A stretch of DNA of 64,000 nucleotides from Streptomyces hoynatensis (GTDB taxonomy: Bacteria; Actinomycetota; Actinomycetes; Streptomycetales; Streptomycetaceae): the NCBI RefSeq assembly GCF_003626535.1, contig NZ_RBAL01000002.1, positions 186,001 through 250,000 on the forward strand, read 5' to 3'. Of the stretch, positions 7,024 to 15,793 are shown piece by piece. The notes under the pieces were generated by a model, which did not search any database, was not told the DNA's origin, and saw nothing but the letters and a program-made list of their open reading frames with translations. Positions within the stretch are counted from its first letter, which is position 1. Every line of letters starts with the position of its first letter. Made by a program: the position numbers and the translations under genes.

Positions 7024-9339
7024 TTACTCCCCGGTCACCTGCACGGTTGCCGGGCAGTCGAGCCGCCGGTCGAAGCCGAGTTGGCGCTCGGGGCCCGTCA
7101 GCGTGACCGGCAGGGCGTGCCTGATGTCGCCGCTTGAGGCGGCGAGCCGCAGCTCCACCTCGCCCGGCTCCACGACCCGCCGCCCGGCCTCCAGGGTGTA
7201 GCCCGCCAGATCGGCGTGGAAGCCGAAGCTCACCTCGGCGCTCTCGCCCGGCTGGAGCGGCACCCTGGCGTAACCGATCAGCCGGTTCACCGGCCGCGTG
7301 ACGCGCGCGACGGGGTCGTGCAGGTAGAGCTGCACCACCTCGGTGCCCTCCCGCGCGCCGGTGTTGGCCACCGTGACCCGCACCGTGGTGAAGCCGTCGG
7401 TGTCCACGCTGTCCTTGTCGACCGCCGCCCCGCTCCAGGCGAACTCCGTGTAGGACAGGCCGTGCCCGAACGGGTAGAGCGGCGTCGGGTCGAGCGAACT
7501 GGCGTTGCCGTGCTGGCCGAGCGGCGGCGCGAGGTAGGACCACGGCTGGCCGCCCGCGTGCCGCGGCACGCCGACCGGCAGCCGCCCGGAGGGGTTGACC
7601 CGCCCGGAGACGACCCCCGCCACCGCGCCCGCGCCCTCCTCGCCGGGGAAGAACGCCTGCACGCAGGCGGCGAGCCGGCCCGCCCAGCGGCCGAGCGCGT
7701 AGGGCCTTCCGGTCAGCAGCAGCAGCACCACCGGCAGCCCGGTGGCCAGCGCCTCGTCGATCAACGCGCCCTGGTCGTCGGGCAGTTCGAGGTCGGCGAC
7801 GTCGCAGCCCTCGCCCGAGGTGCCGCGCCCGAACAGGCCGGAGCGGTCGCCGGCCACCACGACGCACACCTCCGGGCCCGTCCCCTCGCCGGCGAAGGCG
7901 GCCACGGCCTGGGCCGCGGTGGCGCCGTGCCTGAGGTCGGCCCCCGGCAGCTCGGCGCGCAGCGCCTCGAGCAGCGTCGGCAACTCCACGCCCGCCGGCA
8001 GGTCCGGGTAGCGCACGCCCACGTGCCGGGGGAAGGTGTAGCAGCCCAGCAGCGGGGCCAGGTCGTCGGCCAGCGGGCCGGCCACCGCGATCCGCGCCGT
8101 GGGCGCCAGCGGCAGCCCGCCGTCGTTGGCCAGCAGCACCACCGACTCCTCGGCGAGTTGCCTGGCGACCTCCCGCATGTGCGGCGGGTCGAGGTCGACG
8201 CGGTCCGCGCCGTCGGCGAGGGCGGGCGGCTCCGGGGACCAGTCGGGGTCGAGCAACCCGAGCGCGGCCTTCTGGGTCAGCACCCGCAGCACCGACCTGT
8301 CCACCAGCTCCTCGGGCACCTCGCCGGAGCGCACCGCCTTCAGCAGCGGCTCGCCGTAGGCGCGGCGCGCGGGCAGCTCCACGTCCACCCCGGCCGCCAG
8401 GGCCAGGGCGGCGGCCTCGGCGGGGGAGCCGGCCACGCCGTGGGTGAGTTCCAGGAAGGAGACGGCGAAGTAGTCGGAGACCACGGTGCCCGTGAAGCCC
8501 CACTCCTCGCGCAGCAGCCGGGTGAGCAGCCAGGGGTCGCCGCTGGCGGGCCGCCCGTCGAGGTCGTGGTAGGCGGACATCACCGAGCGGGCCCCGCCCT
8601 CGCGCAGCGCCATCTCGAAGGGGGGCAGCACGAGATCGGCGAGCTCGCGCGGGCCGATGGACACCGGCGCGTGGTTGCGGCCCCCGCGCGAGGCGGCGTG
8701 CCCGGCGAAGTGCTTGAGGGTGGAGACGATCCCGGCCGACTCCAGGCCGCGCACGTAGCCGGTGCCTATGGTCGACACCAGGTACGGGTCCTCGCCGATG
8801 GACTCCTCGGTGCGGCCCCAGCGCGGGTCGCGCACCACGTCGAGCACCGGCGACAGGCCCTGATGGATGCCGACCGCGCGCATCGACTCGCCGATCAGCC
8901 GGGCGGCCCGCTCGACCAGGGCGGGGTCGAAGGAGGCGCCCCAGGCGAGCGGGGTGGGGAAGATCGTCGCCTGCCAGGCGGTGAAGCCGGTCAGGCACTC
9001 CTCGTGGACCAGGGCCGGAATGCCGAAGCGGTTGCTCGCGGCGATGCGGCGCTGGTCCTCGCTCAGCTGCCTGGCCTTGTCGGCGGGGGCGACGGGGGCG
9101 GTGCCGAAGGGCCGGGTCAGCTGCCCCACGCCGTAGGGCAGCACCTCCTGCGGATCGGGCGTCGTGGCGTCGATCTCGGCCTGCATGGGGGCGACGTCGC
9201 CCTCCTCGGCCGGTGCCGCCTCGGGGGCGGGCCAGATGCCGATCAGCTGGGCGAGCTTCTCCTCCAGGGTCAGCCGGGAGAGCAGATCGGCGGCGCGGGT
9301 CTCGGCGGGGAGGGCAGCGTCCTGCCAGGGATGGTGCAT
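7024..9339 (-). CDS. bxlA: Glycoside hydrolase family 3 beta-xylosidase/beta-glucosidase (BxlA-like)
   Basis: This 771-residue GH3 enzyme has no signal peptide and is presumably cytoplasmic. Visible motifs are DPRWGRTEESIGEDP (about residues 171-185), KHFAGH (209-214) and GFTGTVVSDY, in which D289 is the expected nucleophile. A C-terminal fibronectin III-like domain contains VANTGAREGTEVVQLYL. It is the last gene of the minus-strand set binding protein-permease-permease-GH3, matching the bxlEFG-bxlA arrangement known from Streptomyces thermoviolaceus, where the enzyme splits imported xylobiose. The nearby xylanase supports xylosidase activity, though beta-glucosidase cannot be excluded from sequence. 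The stop codon is TAA. Confidence 0.82.
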   Translation of the reverse strand: MHHPWQDAALPAETRAADLLSRLTLEEKLAQLIGIWPAPEAAPAEEGDVAPMQAEIDATTPDPQEVLPYGVGQLTRPFGTAPVAPADKARQLSEDQRRIAASNRFGIPALVHEECLTGFTAWQATIFPTPLAWGASFDPALVERAARLIGESMRAVGIHQGLSPVLDVVRDPRWGRTEESIGEDPYLVSTIGTGYVRGLESAGIVSTLKHFAGHAASRGGRNHAPVSIGPRELADLVLPPFEMALREGGARSVMSAYHDLDGRPASGDPWLLTRLLREEWGFTGTVVSDYFAVSFLELTHGVAGSPAEAAALALAAGVDVELPARRAYGEPLLKAVRSGEVPEELVDRSVLRVLTQKAALGLLDPDWSPEPPALADGADRVDLDPPHMREVARQLAEESVVLLANDGGLPLAPTARIAVAGPLADDLAPLLGCYTFPRHVGVRYPDLPAGVELPTLLEALRAELPGADLRHGATAAQAVAAFAGEGTGPEVCVVVAGDRSGLFGRGTSGEGCDVADLELPDDQGALIDEALATGLPVVLLLLTGRPYALGRWAGRLAACVQAFFPGEEGAGAVAGVVSGRVNPSGRLPVGVPRHAGGQPWSYLAPPLGQHGNASSLDPTPLYPFGHGLSYTEFAWSGAAVDKDSVDTDGFTTVRVTVANTGAREGTEVVQLYLHDPVARVTRPVNRLIGYARVPLQPGESAEVSFGFHADLAGYTLEAGRRVVEPGEVELRLAASSGDIRHALPVTLTGPERQLGFDRRLDCPATVQVTGE

Positions 9340-9368
9340 GAGGCTCCTTGTCTGAGCGGCCTGCGAGG

Positions 9369-10286
9369 TCACCGGCCGCCTACGCCCATCAGGCCGTTGA
9401 TCAGCTGGCGGCGGGCGAACAGATAGGCGGTGAAGATCGGCAACATCGACAGCACCACGGCGGCGAGAAGCGAGGGGATGTCCACGCGGAACTCGCCGAC
9501 GAAGTCGTAGAGGCCGAGGGTGAGCACCCGGTTCTCGGGCGACTGGGTGAGGATGAGCGGGAAGAGGAAGCCGTTCCAGGCGGTCAGGGCGGAGAACACC
9601 GCGACCGTGGAGATTCCCGCCCGCGACATCGGGACCGCGAGCTGGAGCAGCATCCGGGCCGGGCTCGCGCCGTCGAGAGCCATCGACTCGTAGAGCTCCT
9701 CCTCGATGTCGCGCATCGTGCCCACCAGGATCAGCACGCTCACCGGGAGGGAGAACGCGGCCGTGGGCAGGATGATCGCGAGCAGCGTGTCGTAGAGCTG
9801 GAGCTTGGTGATGATCCAGAACACGGGGATGATCACGGCCTGGGCCGGGATGGCGAGGCCGAGCAGGAACGCCTGGAAGATGCCCCGGGAGAGCCGGGAG
9901 CGGGTGCGGACCACGGAGTAGGCGACCATCACCGAGAGCACCACCGCGATGGCGGCGCAGGCGACGGTGACGATCACCGTGTTGAGCAGGTACCGCGGGA
10001 AGTCGCCCTCCAGGACGTTCTGGTAGCTGTCCAGGTTCGGGTCGGACGGCAGCGAGATCGGGCCCTTGTCCAGGTAGTCCGCGCGGCTTTGGACCGTCGA
10101 GGCGACGAGGATGTAGAGCGGGACGACCACGATCACCAGCCACAGGAACGCACCGGCCCCCGCGGCGTAGTTGACGCGGTGCCAGCTGAACCGGCCGCGG
10201 CGCCTGGGCGCCTTCGGGGCGGCGTGCCCGTGGCCTGACGTGGCGAGCGTGGGCCGCCCGGCCTGGTCGGTGGTGGTCTGGGTCAC
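9369..10286 (-). CDS. bxlG: ABC sugar transporter permease, MalG type (BxlG-like)
   Basis: This 305-residue permease has six predicted membrane segments and the cytoplasmic EAA loop (EELYESMALDGASPARMLLQLAVPMSRAGI), which docks the ATPase subunit. The N-terminal 35 residues are hydrophilic. The GTG at 10286 overlaps the stop of the upstream permease in a GTGA junction, indicating coupled translation. No ATPase gene is present locally. Streptomyces oligosaccharide importers usually share the MsiK ATPase encoded elsewhere, which is the likely arrangement here. Predicted substrate: xylobiose or short xylo-oligosaccharides, inferred from context. Confidence 0.88.
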   Translation of the reverse strand: MTQTTTDQAGRPTLATSGHGHAAPKAPRRRGRFSWHRVNYAAGAGAFLWLVIVVVPLYILVASTVQSRADYLDKGPISLPSDPNLDSYQNVLEGDFPRYLLNTVIVTVACAAIAVVLSVMVAYSVVRTRSRLSRGIFQAFLLGLAIPAQAVIIPVFWIITKLQLYDTLLAIILPTAAFSLPVSVLILVGTMRDIEEELYESMALDGASPARMLLQLAVPMSRAGISTVAVFSALTAWNGFLFPLILTQSPENRVLTLGLYDFVGEFRVDIPSLLAAVVLSMLPIFTAYLFARRQLINGLMGVGGR

Positions 10287-11185
10287 ATCCCCTCCCGGGT
10301 GCTGCGCATCCTGCTGAATCCGGTCAGCCGGACCATCAGCAGGGAGACGGCCGTCGCGACCACGACCAGGGCCACGGCCACGGCGCTCGCGTAGCCGAGG
10401 TTGAAGGAGTCGAAGCCCTCCTTGTACATGAGGTAGGGCACGATCGTGGTGGCGTCGCCCGGGCCGCCCCTGGTGATGATGAGGACGGTGTCGAAGTAGG
10501 TCAGCGCGCCGACCACCATCAGCACCGAGGAGGTGACGATGGTGTTGCGCAGCTGCGGCAGGGTGATCGTGAAGAACTGGCGCACCGTGCCGGCCCCGTC
10601 GATGGAGGCGGCGTCGTAGAAGGAACGTGGGATCTGCCGCGCCCCGCCCTGGTAGATCAGGGTGTGGAAGGGCACCCACTGCCAGGCGCTGACGAACACG
10701 ATCACCCACAGCGCCCCGCTCTCGCTGCCGAGCGGATCGGCGTTGTCCAGGTTGAACCAGTCGGAGATCTGGGCCATGAGGCCGAGGTTCGAGTCGAAGA
10801 TCGTCTTCCACAGCAGCCCGAGCGCCACCGAGGAGGCGAGCAGGGGCAGGAAGAAGATCGCGGAGAGAACGGCCCGGTTGCGCTGCTTGCCCGCGGCCCA
10901 CACCCCGAGCAGCAGCGCGAGCGGGGTCTGCACCGCCCAGCTGAGCACGGTCAGCAGGACGCTGAGCCAGATGGCGTCGCGCATCCGCTGGTCGTCCCAC
11001 AGCTTGGACCAGTTCTCCCCGCCGACCCAGTGCGGGTTGGCCAGTCCGTCCCAGTCGGTGAACGACAGGTAGAAGACCATCACCAGCGGGACACCGGCGA
11101 AGAAGACGAAGTACAGCACGCCCGGAATCGCCCAGGCGATGCCTGGGCGACCCGTGCGCGGTGAGGCGGAGGAAGCTGCCTTCAC
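10283..11185 (-). CDS. bxlF: ABC sugar transporter permease, MalF type (BxlF-like)
   Basis: This 300-residue protein begins VKAASSASPRTGRPGIAWAIPGVLYFVFFAGVPLVMVFYLSF, the usual first membrane segment of MalF-type CUT1 permeases. Six segments are predicted, and an EAA-type loop is visible (PRSFYDAASIDGAGTVRQFFTITLPQLRNTI). The start is GTG at 11185 with AGGACGG upstream. It lies 12 nt after the binding-protein gene and overlaps the next permease gene by 4 nt. It forms the membrane channel together with its partner; the energy-coupling ATPase must come from elsewhere in the genome. Confidence 0.88.
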   Translation of the reverse strand: MKAASSASPRTGRPGIAWAIPGVLYFVFFAGVPLVMVFYLSFTDWDGLANPHWVGGENWSKLWDDQRMRDAIWLSVLLTVLSWAVQTPLALLLGVWAAGKQRNRAVLSAIFFLPLLASSVALGLLWKTIFDSNLGLMAQISDWFNLDNADPLGSESGALWVIVFVSAWQWVPFHTLIYQGGARQIPRSFYDAASIDGAGTVRQFFTITLPQLRNTIVTSSVLMVVGALTYFDTVLIITRGGPGDATTIVPYLMYKEGFDSFNLGYASAVAVALVVVATAVSLLMVRLTGFSRMRSTREGM

Positions 11186-11197
11186 TGCGTGACCGTC

Positions 11198-12514
11198 CTA
11201 ACCCTCGTTTTGCAGGGTGTCGACGAACTCCTCAGGGCTGAGCTGTCCGGCGAACAGTTTCGAGATGGCGTCGAGCGTCGGGGTCGCGCGCGCGGTCACC
11301 AGCGCCTGGTCCCAGGAGAGGGTGAAGCTGGGGGCCTGGTCGGCCAGGTCGTAGGCGAAGTGCGCGAACTCCGGCGCGGGGGACTGGTCGAGCAGGTCGG
11401 TGGCGTTCGAGGTGACCGGCACGTCGCCGTTCGCGGCCAGGGCCTCGGCGTACTCCTGGGAGGCGCTCACCTTCAGGAACTCGATGGCGGCGTCCAGCTT
11501 GTCGCCGGTGACCTGCGAGTTGATCGACCAGTAGTTGGTCGGGTTGCCCACCACGTCCGTGGGGTCGCCCGCGCCGTCGGGGAAGGCCGGGAAGGTGGTC
11601 CAGGCCAGGTCGTTCTGGGCGAAGTCGGGCTGGTTGGTGTTCTGGTTGGCGAACTCCCAGCTGCCCATCAGGTGCATGGCCGCGTTGCCCTGGGCGAAGA
11701 AGGTCGAGACCCCGTCGTCGGTCTGGGACAGCGACTGGAAGTTGCCGAAGGCGTCCTTGTCGACGAGGTCCTTGATCTCCTGGGCCGCCCGCAGGACGGC
11801 CGGGTCGCCCCAGGCGCTGGAGTCGCCGTTGCGGATGCGGTCGAAGACCTCGGGGCCGCCGATGCGGTCGAGGAGGTACTCCAGCCACATCTGCTCGGTC
11901 CAGGAGTCGAGGCCGCCGAGCGCGATCGGCGTGATGTCCTCCGCCAGCAGGGTGTCGACGGCGTTCTCGAAGTCGTCCCAGGTCTCGGGCGCGGAGAGGC
12001 CGGCCTCTTCGAAGATGGTCTTGTTGTAGAAGAGGATCACCGGCTGCACGCCGCGCATCGGGATGCCGTAGTAGTGCCCGTCGACGGCGCCCGCGTCCAG
12101 GATGCTGGGGATGAAGGCGTCCTTCAGCTCCGGGTCGCTCTGCACGGTGTCGGTGAGGTCCACCAGCAGGTCGTCGTCGACGAAGTCGCTGATGCTGCCG
12201 CCGCCCCAGTTGAAGAAGATGTCGGGGGCGTTCGAACTGCCCATGGCGGTCCGCATGCGGTCCTGGTAGTTCGCGCCCGGGATCTGGACGAGGTCGACAT
12301 CGATGTCGGAGGACTCGTTGAACTGCTCGACGAAGTCCTCCTGGATCGTCGTGGAGCCGTCCTGGTAGACCCACACCTCCAGGGTGTCCTTGCCGCCGCC
12401 GGGCCCGCTGCTGCCGCATCCCGCGAGGGTGGAAGCGGCCAGCAACGAGGCTGCCACCGCCACCAGGGGGGTACGTATTCTTCGCCGGCGTCCCAGCGGG
12501 ATCAGGCTTCGCAT
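11198..12514 (-). CDS. bxlE: Extracellular sugar-binding lipoprotein of the xylo-oligosaccharide importer (BxlE-like)
   Basis: This 438-residue lipoprotein has a signal peptide with an RRRR n-region and lipobox TLAG-C33, followed by a CUT1 solute-binding domain (LEVWVYQDGSTTIQEDFVEQFN, FYNKTIFEEAGLSAPETWDDF, AAMHLMGSWEFANQN). It captures substrate outside the membrane and passes it to the two permeases that follow. Operon position and the neighbouring xylanase suggest xylobiose. The ATG at 12514 has a GGAAGG ribosome-binding site at 12526-12531, which lies inside the element shared with the xylanase promoter. The promoter (TTGACG-17-TAACTT) lies just upstream. Confidence 0.88.
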   Translation of the reverse strand: MRSLIPLGRRRRIRTPLVAVAASLLAASTLAGCGSSGPGGGKDTLEVWVYQDGSTTIQEDFVEQFNESSDIDVDLVQIPGANYQDRMRTAMGSSNAPDIFFNWGGGSISDFVDDDLLVDLTDTVQSDPELKDAFIPSILDAGAVDGHYYGIPMRGVQPVILFYNKTIFEEAGLSAPETWDDFENAVDTLLAEDITPIALGGLDSWTEQMWLEYLLDRIGGPEVFDRIRNGDSSAWGDPAVLRAAQEIKDLVDKDAFGNFQSLSQTDDGVSTFFAQGNAAMHLMGSWEFANQNTNQPDFAQNDLAWTTFPAFPDGAGDPTDVVGNPTNYWSINSQVTGDKLDAAIEFLKVSASQEYAEALAANGDVPVTSNATDLLDQSPAPEFAHFAYDLADQAPSFTLSWDQALVTARATPTLDAISKLFAGQLSPEEFVDTLQNEG

Positions 12515-12523
12515 CGTCGCACA

Positions 12524-12596
12524 CCTTCCGGAAATTCGCCGAAAATTATCGGACCAGGTGCCGAAGCAAGTTACGGGCCTATGGCGTCCGCGTCAA
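12524..12596 (-). promoter_or_regulatory. bxl operon promoter and leader element
   Basis: Reading the minus strand, TTGACG (12596-12591), a 17-nt spacer and TAACTT (12573-12568) form a plausible promoter. Downstream in the leader lies TTTTC-N7-TTCCGGAAGG (about 12545-12524), matched in the same orientation before the xylanase gene. The GGAAGG end doubles as the ribosome-binding site of the binding-protein gene. The element is a candidate target of the adjacent LacI regulator. Confidence 0.6.
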
Positions 12597-12810
12597 CGGG
12601 GTGGAGGGCAACAAGTCGATTAACACGCCGCACGCGGGGTACTTTCATGGGTCGGCGTGAAGGCCGCTCCCGCCCGCAACCTGCCTGGAGGCATGGCCCA
12701 TTGGGACATCGCCTGGGCCGGGTCCCGGCCCCGGCGCGGGACCCCGGCGGCGGGGCCGGGGCGAGGGGCGCCGCCGCCGATTCCCCTTCCGGAAACCCTT
12801 GGAACAAGCC

Positions 12811-12847
12811 CGCGGCCCACCCCCGGAACGCCGGGGAGTGGGCCGCG
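12811..12847 (-). terminator. Hairpin terminator downstream of the LacI gene
   Basis: The arms CGCGGCCCAC and GTGGGCCGCG pair perfectly, and an inner CCCCGG/CCGGGG stem encloses an AACG loop with a single bulged A. It lies about 100 nt beyond the lacI stop. There is no U-run, as is common for high-GC actinomycete terminators. Confidence 0.75.
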
Positions 12848-12945
12848 GAAGGCCGGGCGATGTGCGAAAGCAACGGGCCGGACGCGGGGGTCTCCGGCCG
12901 CTCCCCGCGGGCCGCCCGACCCCGCGGCCCGGGGCGGGGCGGCGG

Positions 12946-13959
12946 TCAGCGTGCCGGGGCGGCGGTGGAGGCGCGGACCACCAGCTCGGTGGCCAGCTCC
13001 ACCCGGGGGGAGTCGATCTCCTCGCCACGGGCCTGCCGCAGCACCGTGCGGGCCGCGACCTTCCCCATCTCGGCCAGCGGCTGGCGCACCGTGGTCAGCG
13101 GCGGCGCCGACCACCGCATCTCCGGCAGGTCGTCGAACCCGACCACGCTGATGTCCTGCGGCACCCGCAGCCCGCGTTGCCGCAGCGCCTCGATCGCGCC
13201 CATGGCCATCTGGTCGCTGGCGGCGAACACGGCGGTCGGCGGGTCGGTGAGCCGCATCAGCTGGCGGCAGCCGTGGAAGCCCGACTCGTGGTAGAAGTCG
13301 CCCGGCACCTCCAGCTCCTCGTCCAGGGGCAGCCCCGCCGACTCCAGCGCCGCCCGGTAGCCGTCGAGCCTGGCCCGGCTGCACAGCAGCCGCGGCGGCC
13401 CGGCGATGAAGCCGATCCTGCGGTGCCCCAGCTGGATCAGGTGCTCGGTGGCGGCCAGGCCGCCGGCCCAGTTGGTGGCGCCCACGGTGGGCGCCGAGAG
13501 CGCGGGCGCGCCCGCCGGGTCGACCACGACGATCGGCACGCCGAGCCGGTGCAGCTCATTGTGCAGCAGCGGTTCGAGCACCGAGGTCACCAGGATCACG
13601 CCGTCGGAGGCGCGGGCCCGCAGGTTGGTCATCCACTGCCGCGCGGCCCCGGCCCGGTCGTGGATCGCGGAGACCACCGTGCCGATCCCCGAGCTGTGCG
13701 CGACCTCCTCGACCCCGCGGATGATCTCCACCGCCCAGGGGCTGTCCAGGTCGTTGAAGACGAGGTCGAGGAGGGCCGCCCGGTCGCCCGGCGCGTGGGT
13801 GCGCCGCCGGTAGCCGTACTGCCGCAGCAGCTCCTCGACCTTGGCCCGGGTCTCGGGGGCCACGTCCGAGCGCCCGTTGACCACCCGGGACACGGTGGGG
13901 ACCGAGACCCCGGCCTCTCTTGCGATGGCCGTGATGGTCACCTTGCGTTCCGCTGCCAT
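12946..13959 (-). CDS. bxlR: LacI family repressor of the xylan locus (BxlR-like)
   Basis: This 337-residue regulator starts with a LacI helix-turn-helix (VTITAIAREAGVSVPTVSRVVNGRSDVAPETRAKVEELL, about residues 6-44). The rest is a periplasmic-binding-protein-like sugar-sensing domain (LGHRRIGFIAGP, VFAASDQMAMGAIEALRQRGLRVPQDISVVGFDDLPEMRWSAPPLTTV). ATG 13959 is chosen over 13989 because AGAGG lies 8 nt upstream and the HTH begins at the normal distance. It sits between the importer operon and the divergent xylanase, the usual place for the repressor of such genes. The inducer is probably xylobiose, by inference. Confidence 0.82.
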   Translation of the reverse strand: MAAERKVTITAIAREAGVSVPTVSRVVNGRSDVAPETRAKVEELLRQYGYRRRTHAPGDRAALLDLVFNDLDSPWAVEIIRGVEEVAHSSGIGTVVSAIHDRAGAARQWMTNLRARASDGVILVTSVLEPLLHNELHRLGVPIVVVDPAGAPALSAPTVGATNWAGGLAATEHLIQLGHRRIGFIAGPPRLLCSRARLDGYRAALESAGLPLDEELEVPGDFYHESGFHGCRQLMRLTDPPTAVFAASDQMAMGAIEALRQRGLRVPQDISVVGFDDLPEMRWSAPPLTTVRQPLAEMGKVAARTVLRQARGEEIDSPRVELATELVVRASTAAPAR

Positions 13960-14003
13960 GGCACCTCTTCTGCCGCGTTCTGTTCGCATCCGGGGACCGG
14001 AAG

Positions 14004-14056
14004 TTTTTCAACATTATTCCGGAAGGCTTGACGCTGCCCAGGGCGGCCCATACAAC
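14004..14056 (+). promoter_or_regulatory. Xylanase promoter with upstream operator-like element
   Basis: TTGACG (14028-14033), a 17-nt spacer and TACAAC (14051-14056) form a clear promoter. Directly upstream is TTTTC-N7-TTCCGGAAGG (about 14005-14026), the same composite element as in the bxl leader. TTCCGGAA is itself palindromic, and CCGGAA/TTCCGG arms also flank the AT-rich core (13997-14022). Confidence 0.72.
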
Positions 14057-14103
14057 GGACGCGTCAGCCTGCGGGGGCATGACAAAAGAGAGAGGTACTT
14101 GGG

Positions 14104-15543
14104 ATGCGACCCCTGGTGCGAAGAGCCCGGAGAGCCGCAGTCGTGTTCGCGGCCGGAGCGGCCCTGCTCGCGGGCTCCGCGGCGTACGGCGCGCAGGCCC
14201 TGGAGCGGCCGGCGGCGGAGCAGCCTGGCCTGCTCGCGTCGACACTGCGGGACGCCGCGGAGGCCAACGGAAAGTGGATGGGCGTGGCCGTCGCGGACGG
14301 CAAGCTCGGCAACTCCACGTACACCGGCATCGCGGGCGGCCAGTTCAGCAGCGTGACGCCCGAGAACGTCATGAAGTGGGACACCATCGAGCCGTCCCGC
14401 AACTCCTTCAACTTCGCGGGCGGCGACCGGCTCGTGGACTTCGCGCAGGCCCACGACCAGCAGGTCTACGGGCACACGCTGGTCTGGCACAACCAGCTCC
14501 CGAACTGGGTGAGCAACGGAGGCTTCAGCGCGTCTGAACTCACCTCGGTCATGAACAACCACATTACCAACGTGGTGAGTCACTTCGCCGGGGACGTGAA
14601 GTACTGGGACGTCGTCAACGAGGTGTTCAACGAGGACGGGACGCTGCGCCCCTCCGTCTTCTCCAGCACGCTCGGCCAGAGCTTCATCGCCACCGCGTTC
14701 CGCACGGCCCACGCGGCCGACCCGAACGCCAAGCTCTGCATCAACGACTACAACACCGAGACCGCCAACGCGAAGAGCAACGCCCTCTACAGCCTGGTCT
14801 CCTCGCTGCTGAGCCAGGGCGTGCCGATCGACTGCGTCGGCTTCCAGTCGCACCTGATCCTCGACCAGGTCAACGGCTCGGCGATCCAGAGCAACATGCA
14901 GCGGTTCGCCGACCTCGGGCTCGAAGTCAACGTCACCGAACTCGACATCCGGATGAACACCCCCTCCGACAGCACCAGGCTCCAGCGGCAGGCCACGCAG
15001 TACGCGAGCGTCGTCGACGCCTGCCTCGCCGTGTCCGCCTGCGGCGGCATCACGGTCTGGGGGGTGTCGGACGCCGACTCCTGGGTGCCCAACACCTTCC
15101 CCGGCGAGGGCGCGGCGCTGCTGTACGACGAGAGCTACCAGCCCAAGCCCGCCTACAACGGGGTGCTGACGGCCTTCGGCGGGGAGCCGGGCGACGGCGG
15201 CGACCCCGGCGACCCGGGCGATCCCGGAGACTCCGGCTGCGTGGGCACCTACACGGTCACCAGCCACTGGAACGCCGGCTCCGTGGTCGAGGTCAGGGTG
15301 CAGACCAGCCAGGCGCTCAGCGGCTGGACGGTCACCTTCAGCCTGCCCTCCGGGGAGACGGTCGTCGGCGGCTGGAACGCGCAACTGTCGCAGAGCGGCA
15401 CCACCGTGACGGCCGGGAACGCCTCGTACAACGGCACGGTCGCGGCCGGTGGCACGCTCAGCTTCGGCTTCCAGACCAGCGGCGGAGCCGTCTACAGCGC
15501 GCCGCAGCTGAGCCTCAACGGCAGCGCCTGCTCCGGGTCCTGA
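14104..15543 (+). CDS. Secreted endo-1,4-beta-xylanase: GH10 catalytic domain plus C-terminal CBM2
   Basis: This 479-residue protein has a signal peptide (about 1-32) with arginine pairs, a GH10 domain (about 42-358), a Gly/Asp/Pro repeat linker (361-377) and a family 2 carbohydrate-binding module (379-477) bounded by cysteines. In the GH10 domain E173 (WDVVNEVFNE) is the acid/base and E279 (VTELDI) the nucleophile. VYGHTLVWHNQLPNW and GITVWGVSDADSW are further family signatures. It cleaves xylan outside the cell, and the products probably feed the divergent bxl importer. The ATG follows an AGAGAGG ribosome-binding site. Confidence 0.95.
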   Translation: MRPLVRRARRAAVVFAAGAALLAGSAAYGAQALERPAAEQPGLLASTLRDAAEANGKWMGVAVADGKLGNSTYTGIAGGQFSSVTPENVMKWDTIEPSRNSFNFAGGDRLVDFAQAHDQQVYGHTLVWHNQLPNWVSNGGFSASELTSVMNNHITNVVSHFAGDVKYWDVVNEVFNEDGTLRPSVFSSTLGQSFIATAFRTAHAADPNAKLCINDYNTETANAKSNALYSLVSSLLSQGVPIDCVGFQSHLILDQVNGSAIQSNMQRFADLGLEVNVTELDIRMNTPSDSTRLQRQATQYASVVDACLAVSACGGITVWGVSDADSWVPNTFPGEGAALLYDESYQPKPAYNGVLTAFGGEPGDGGDPGDPGDPGDSGCVGTYTVTSHWNAGSVVEVRVQTSQALSGWTVTFSLPSGETVVGGWNAQLSQSGTTVTAGNASYNGTVAAGGTLSFGFQTSGGAVYSAPQLSLNGSACSGS

Positions 15544-15548
15544 CCCCC

Positions 15549-15577
15549 GGCCCGGCGACCCGCCCGGGCGCCGGGCC
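15549..15577 (+). terminator. Terminator hairpin after the xylanase gene
   Basis: GGCCCGGCG (15549-15557) pairs with CGCCGGGCC (15569-15577) across an 11-nt loop, 6 nt after the xylanase stop. The rest of the gap up to 15793 is GC-rich and holds no supported gene. Confidence 0.65.
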
Positions 15578-15793
15578 GCCGCGCCCGGCGACGTCCCCCC
15601 GTCCTGTCCGCCCGCTGTGACACCCCCACCCGCCTCTCCCGGGCCCGGCGCGCCGCGCGCCGGGCCCGGCCGGCGTCCGGGGCCGGGGCGCGGGCCGGAC
15701 TCAGGGGCCGGGACCGGCGGCCGGGCGGCGGCCGGGCGGCGGCCGGACGTCGGTGGTGGCTCGGGGGCCCGGCTCGGGGGTCCCGGCTCGGGG

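Larger units (their letters stand above)
12515..12945. other. 431-bp gene-free region between bxlE and lacI
   Basis: Besides the bxl promoter and leader, this stretch holds a third copy of TTCCGGAAGG (minus strand, 12794-12785) with TTC at the same 7-nt spacing, and the strong lacI terminator hairpin. Open frames here have no supported start or family and look like composition shadows. No RNA gene was recognised. Confidence 0.6.
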
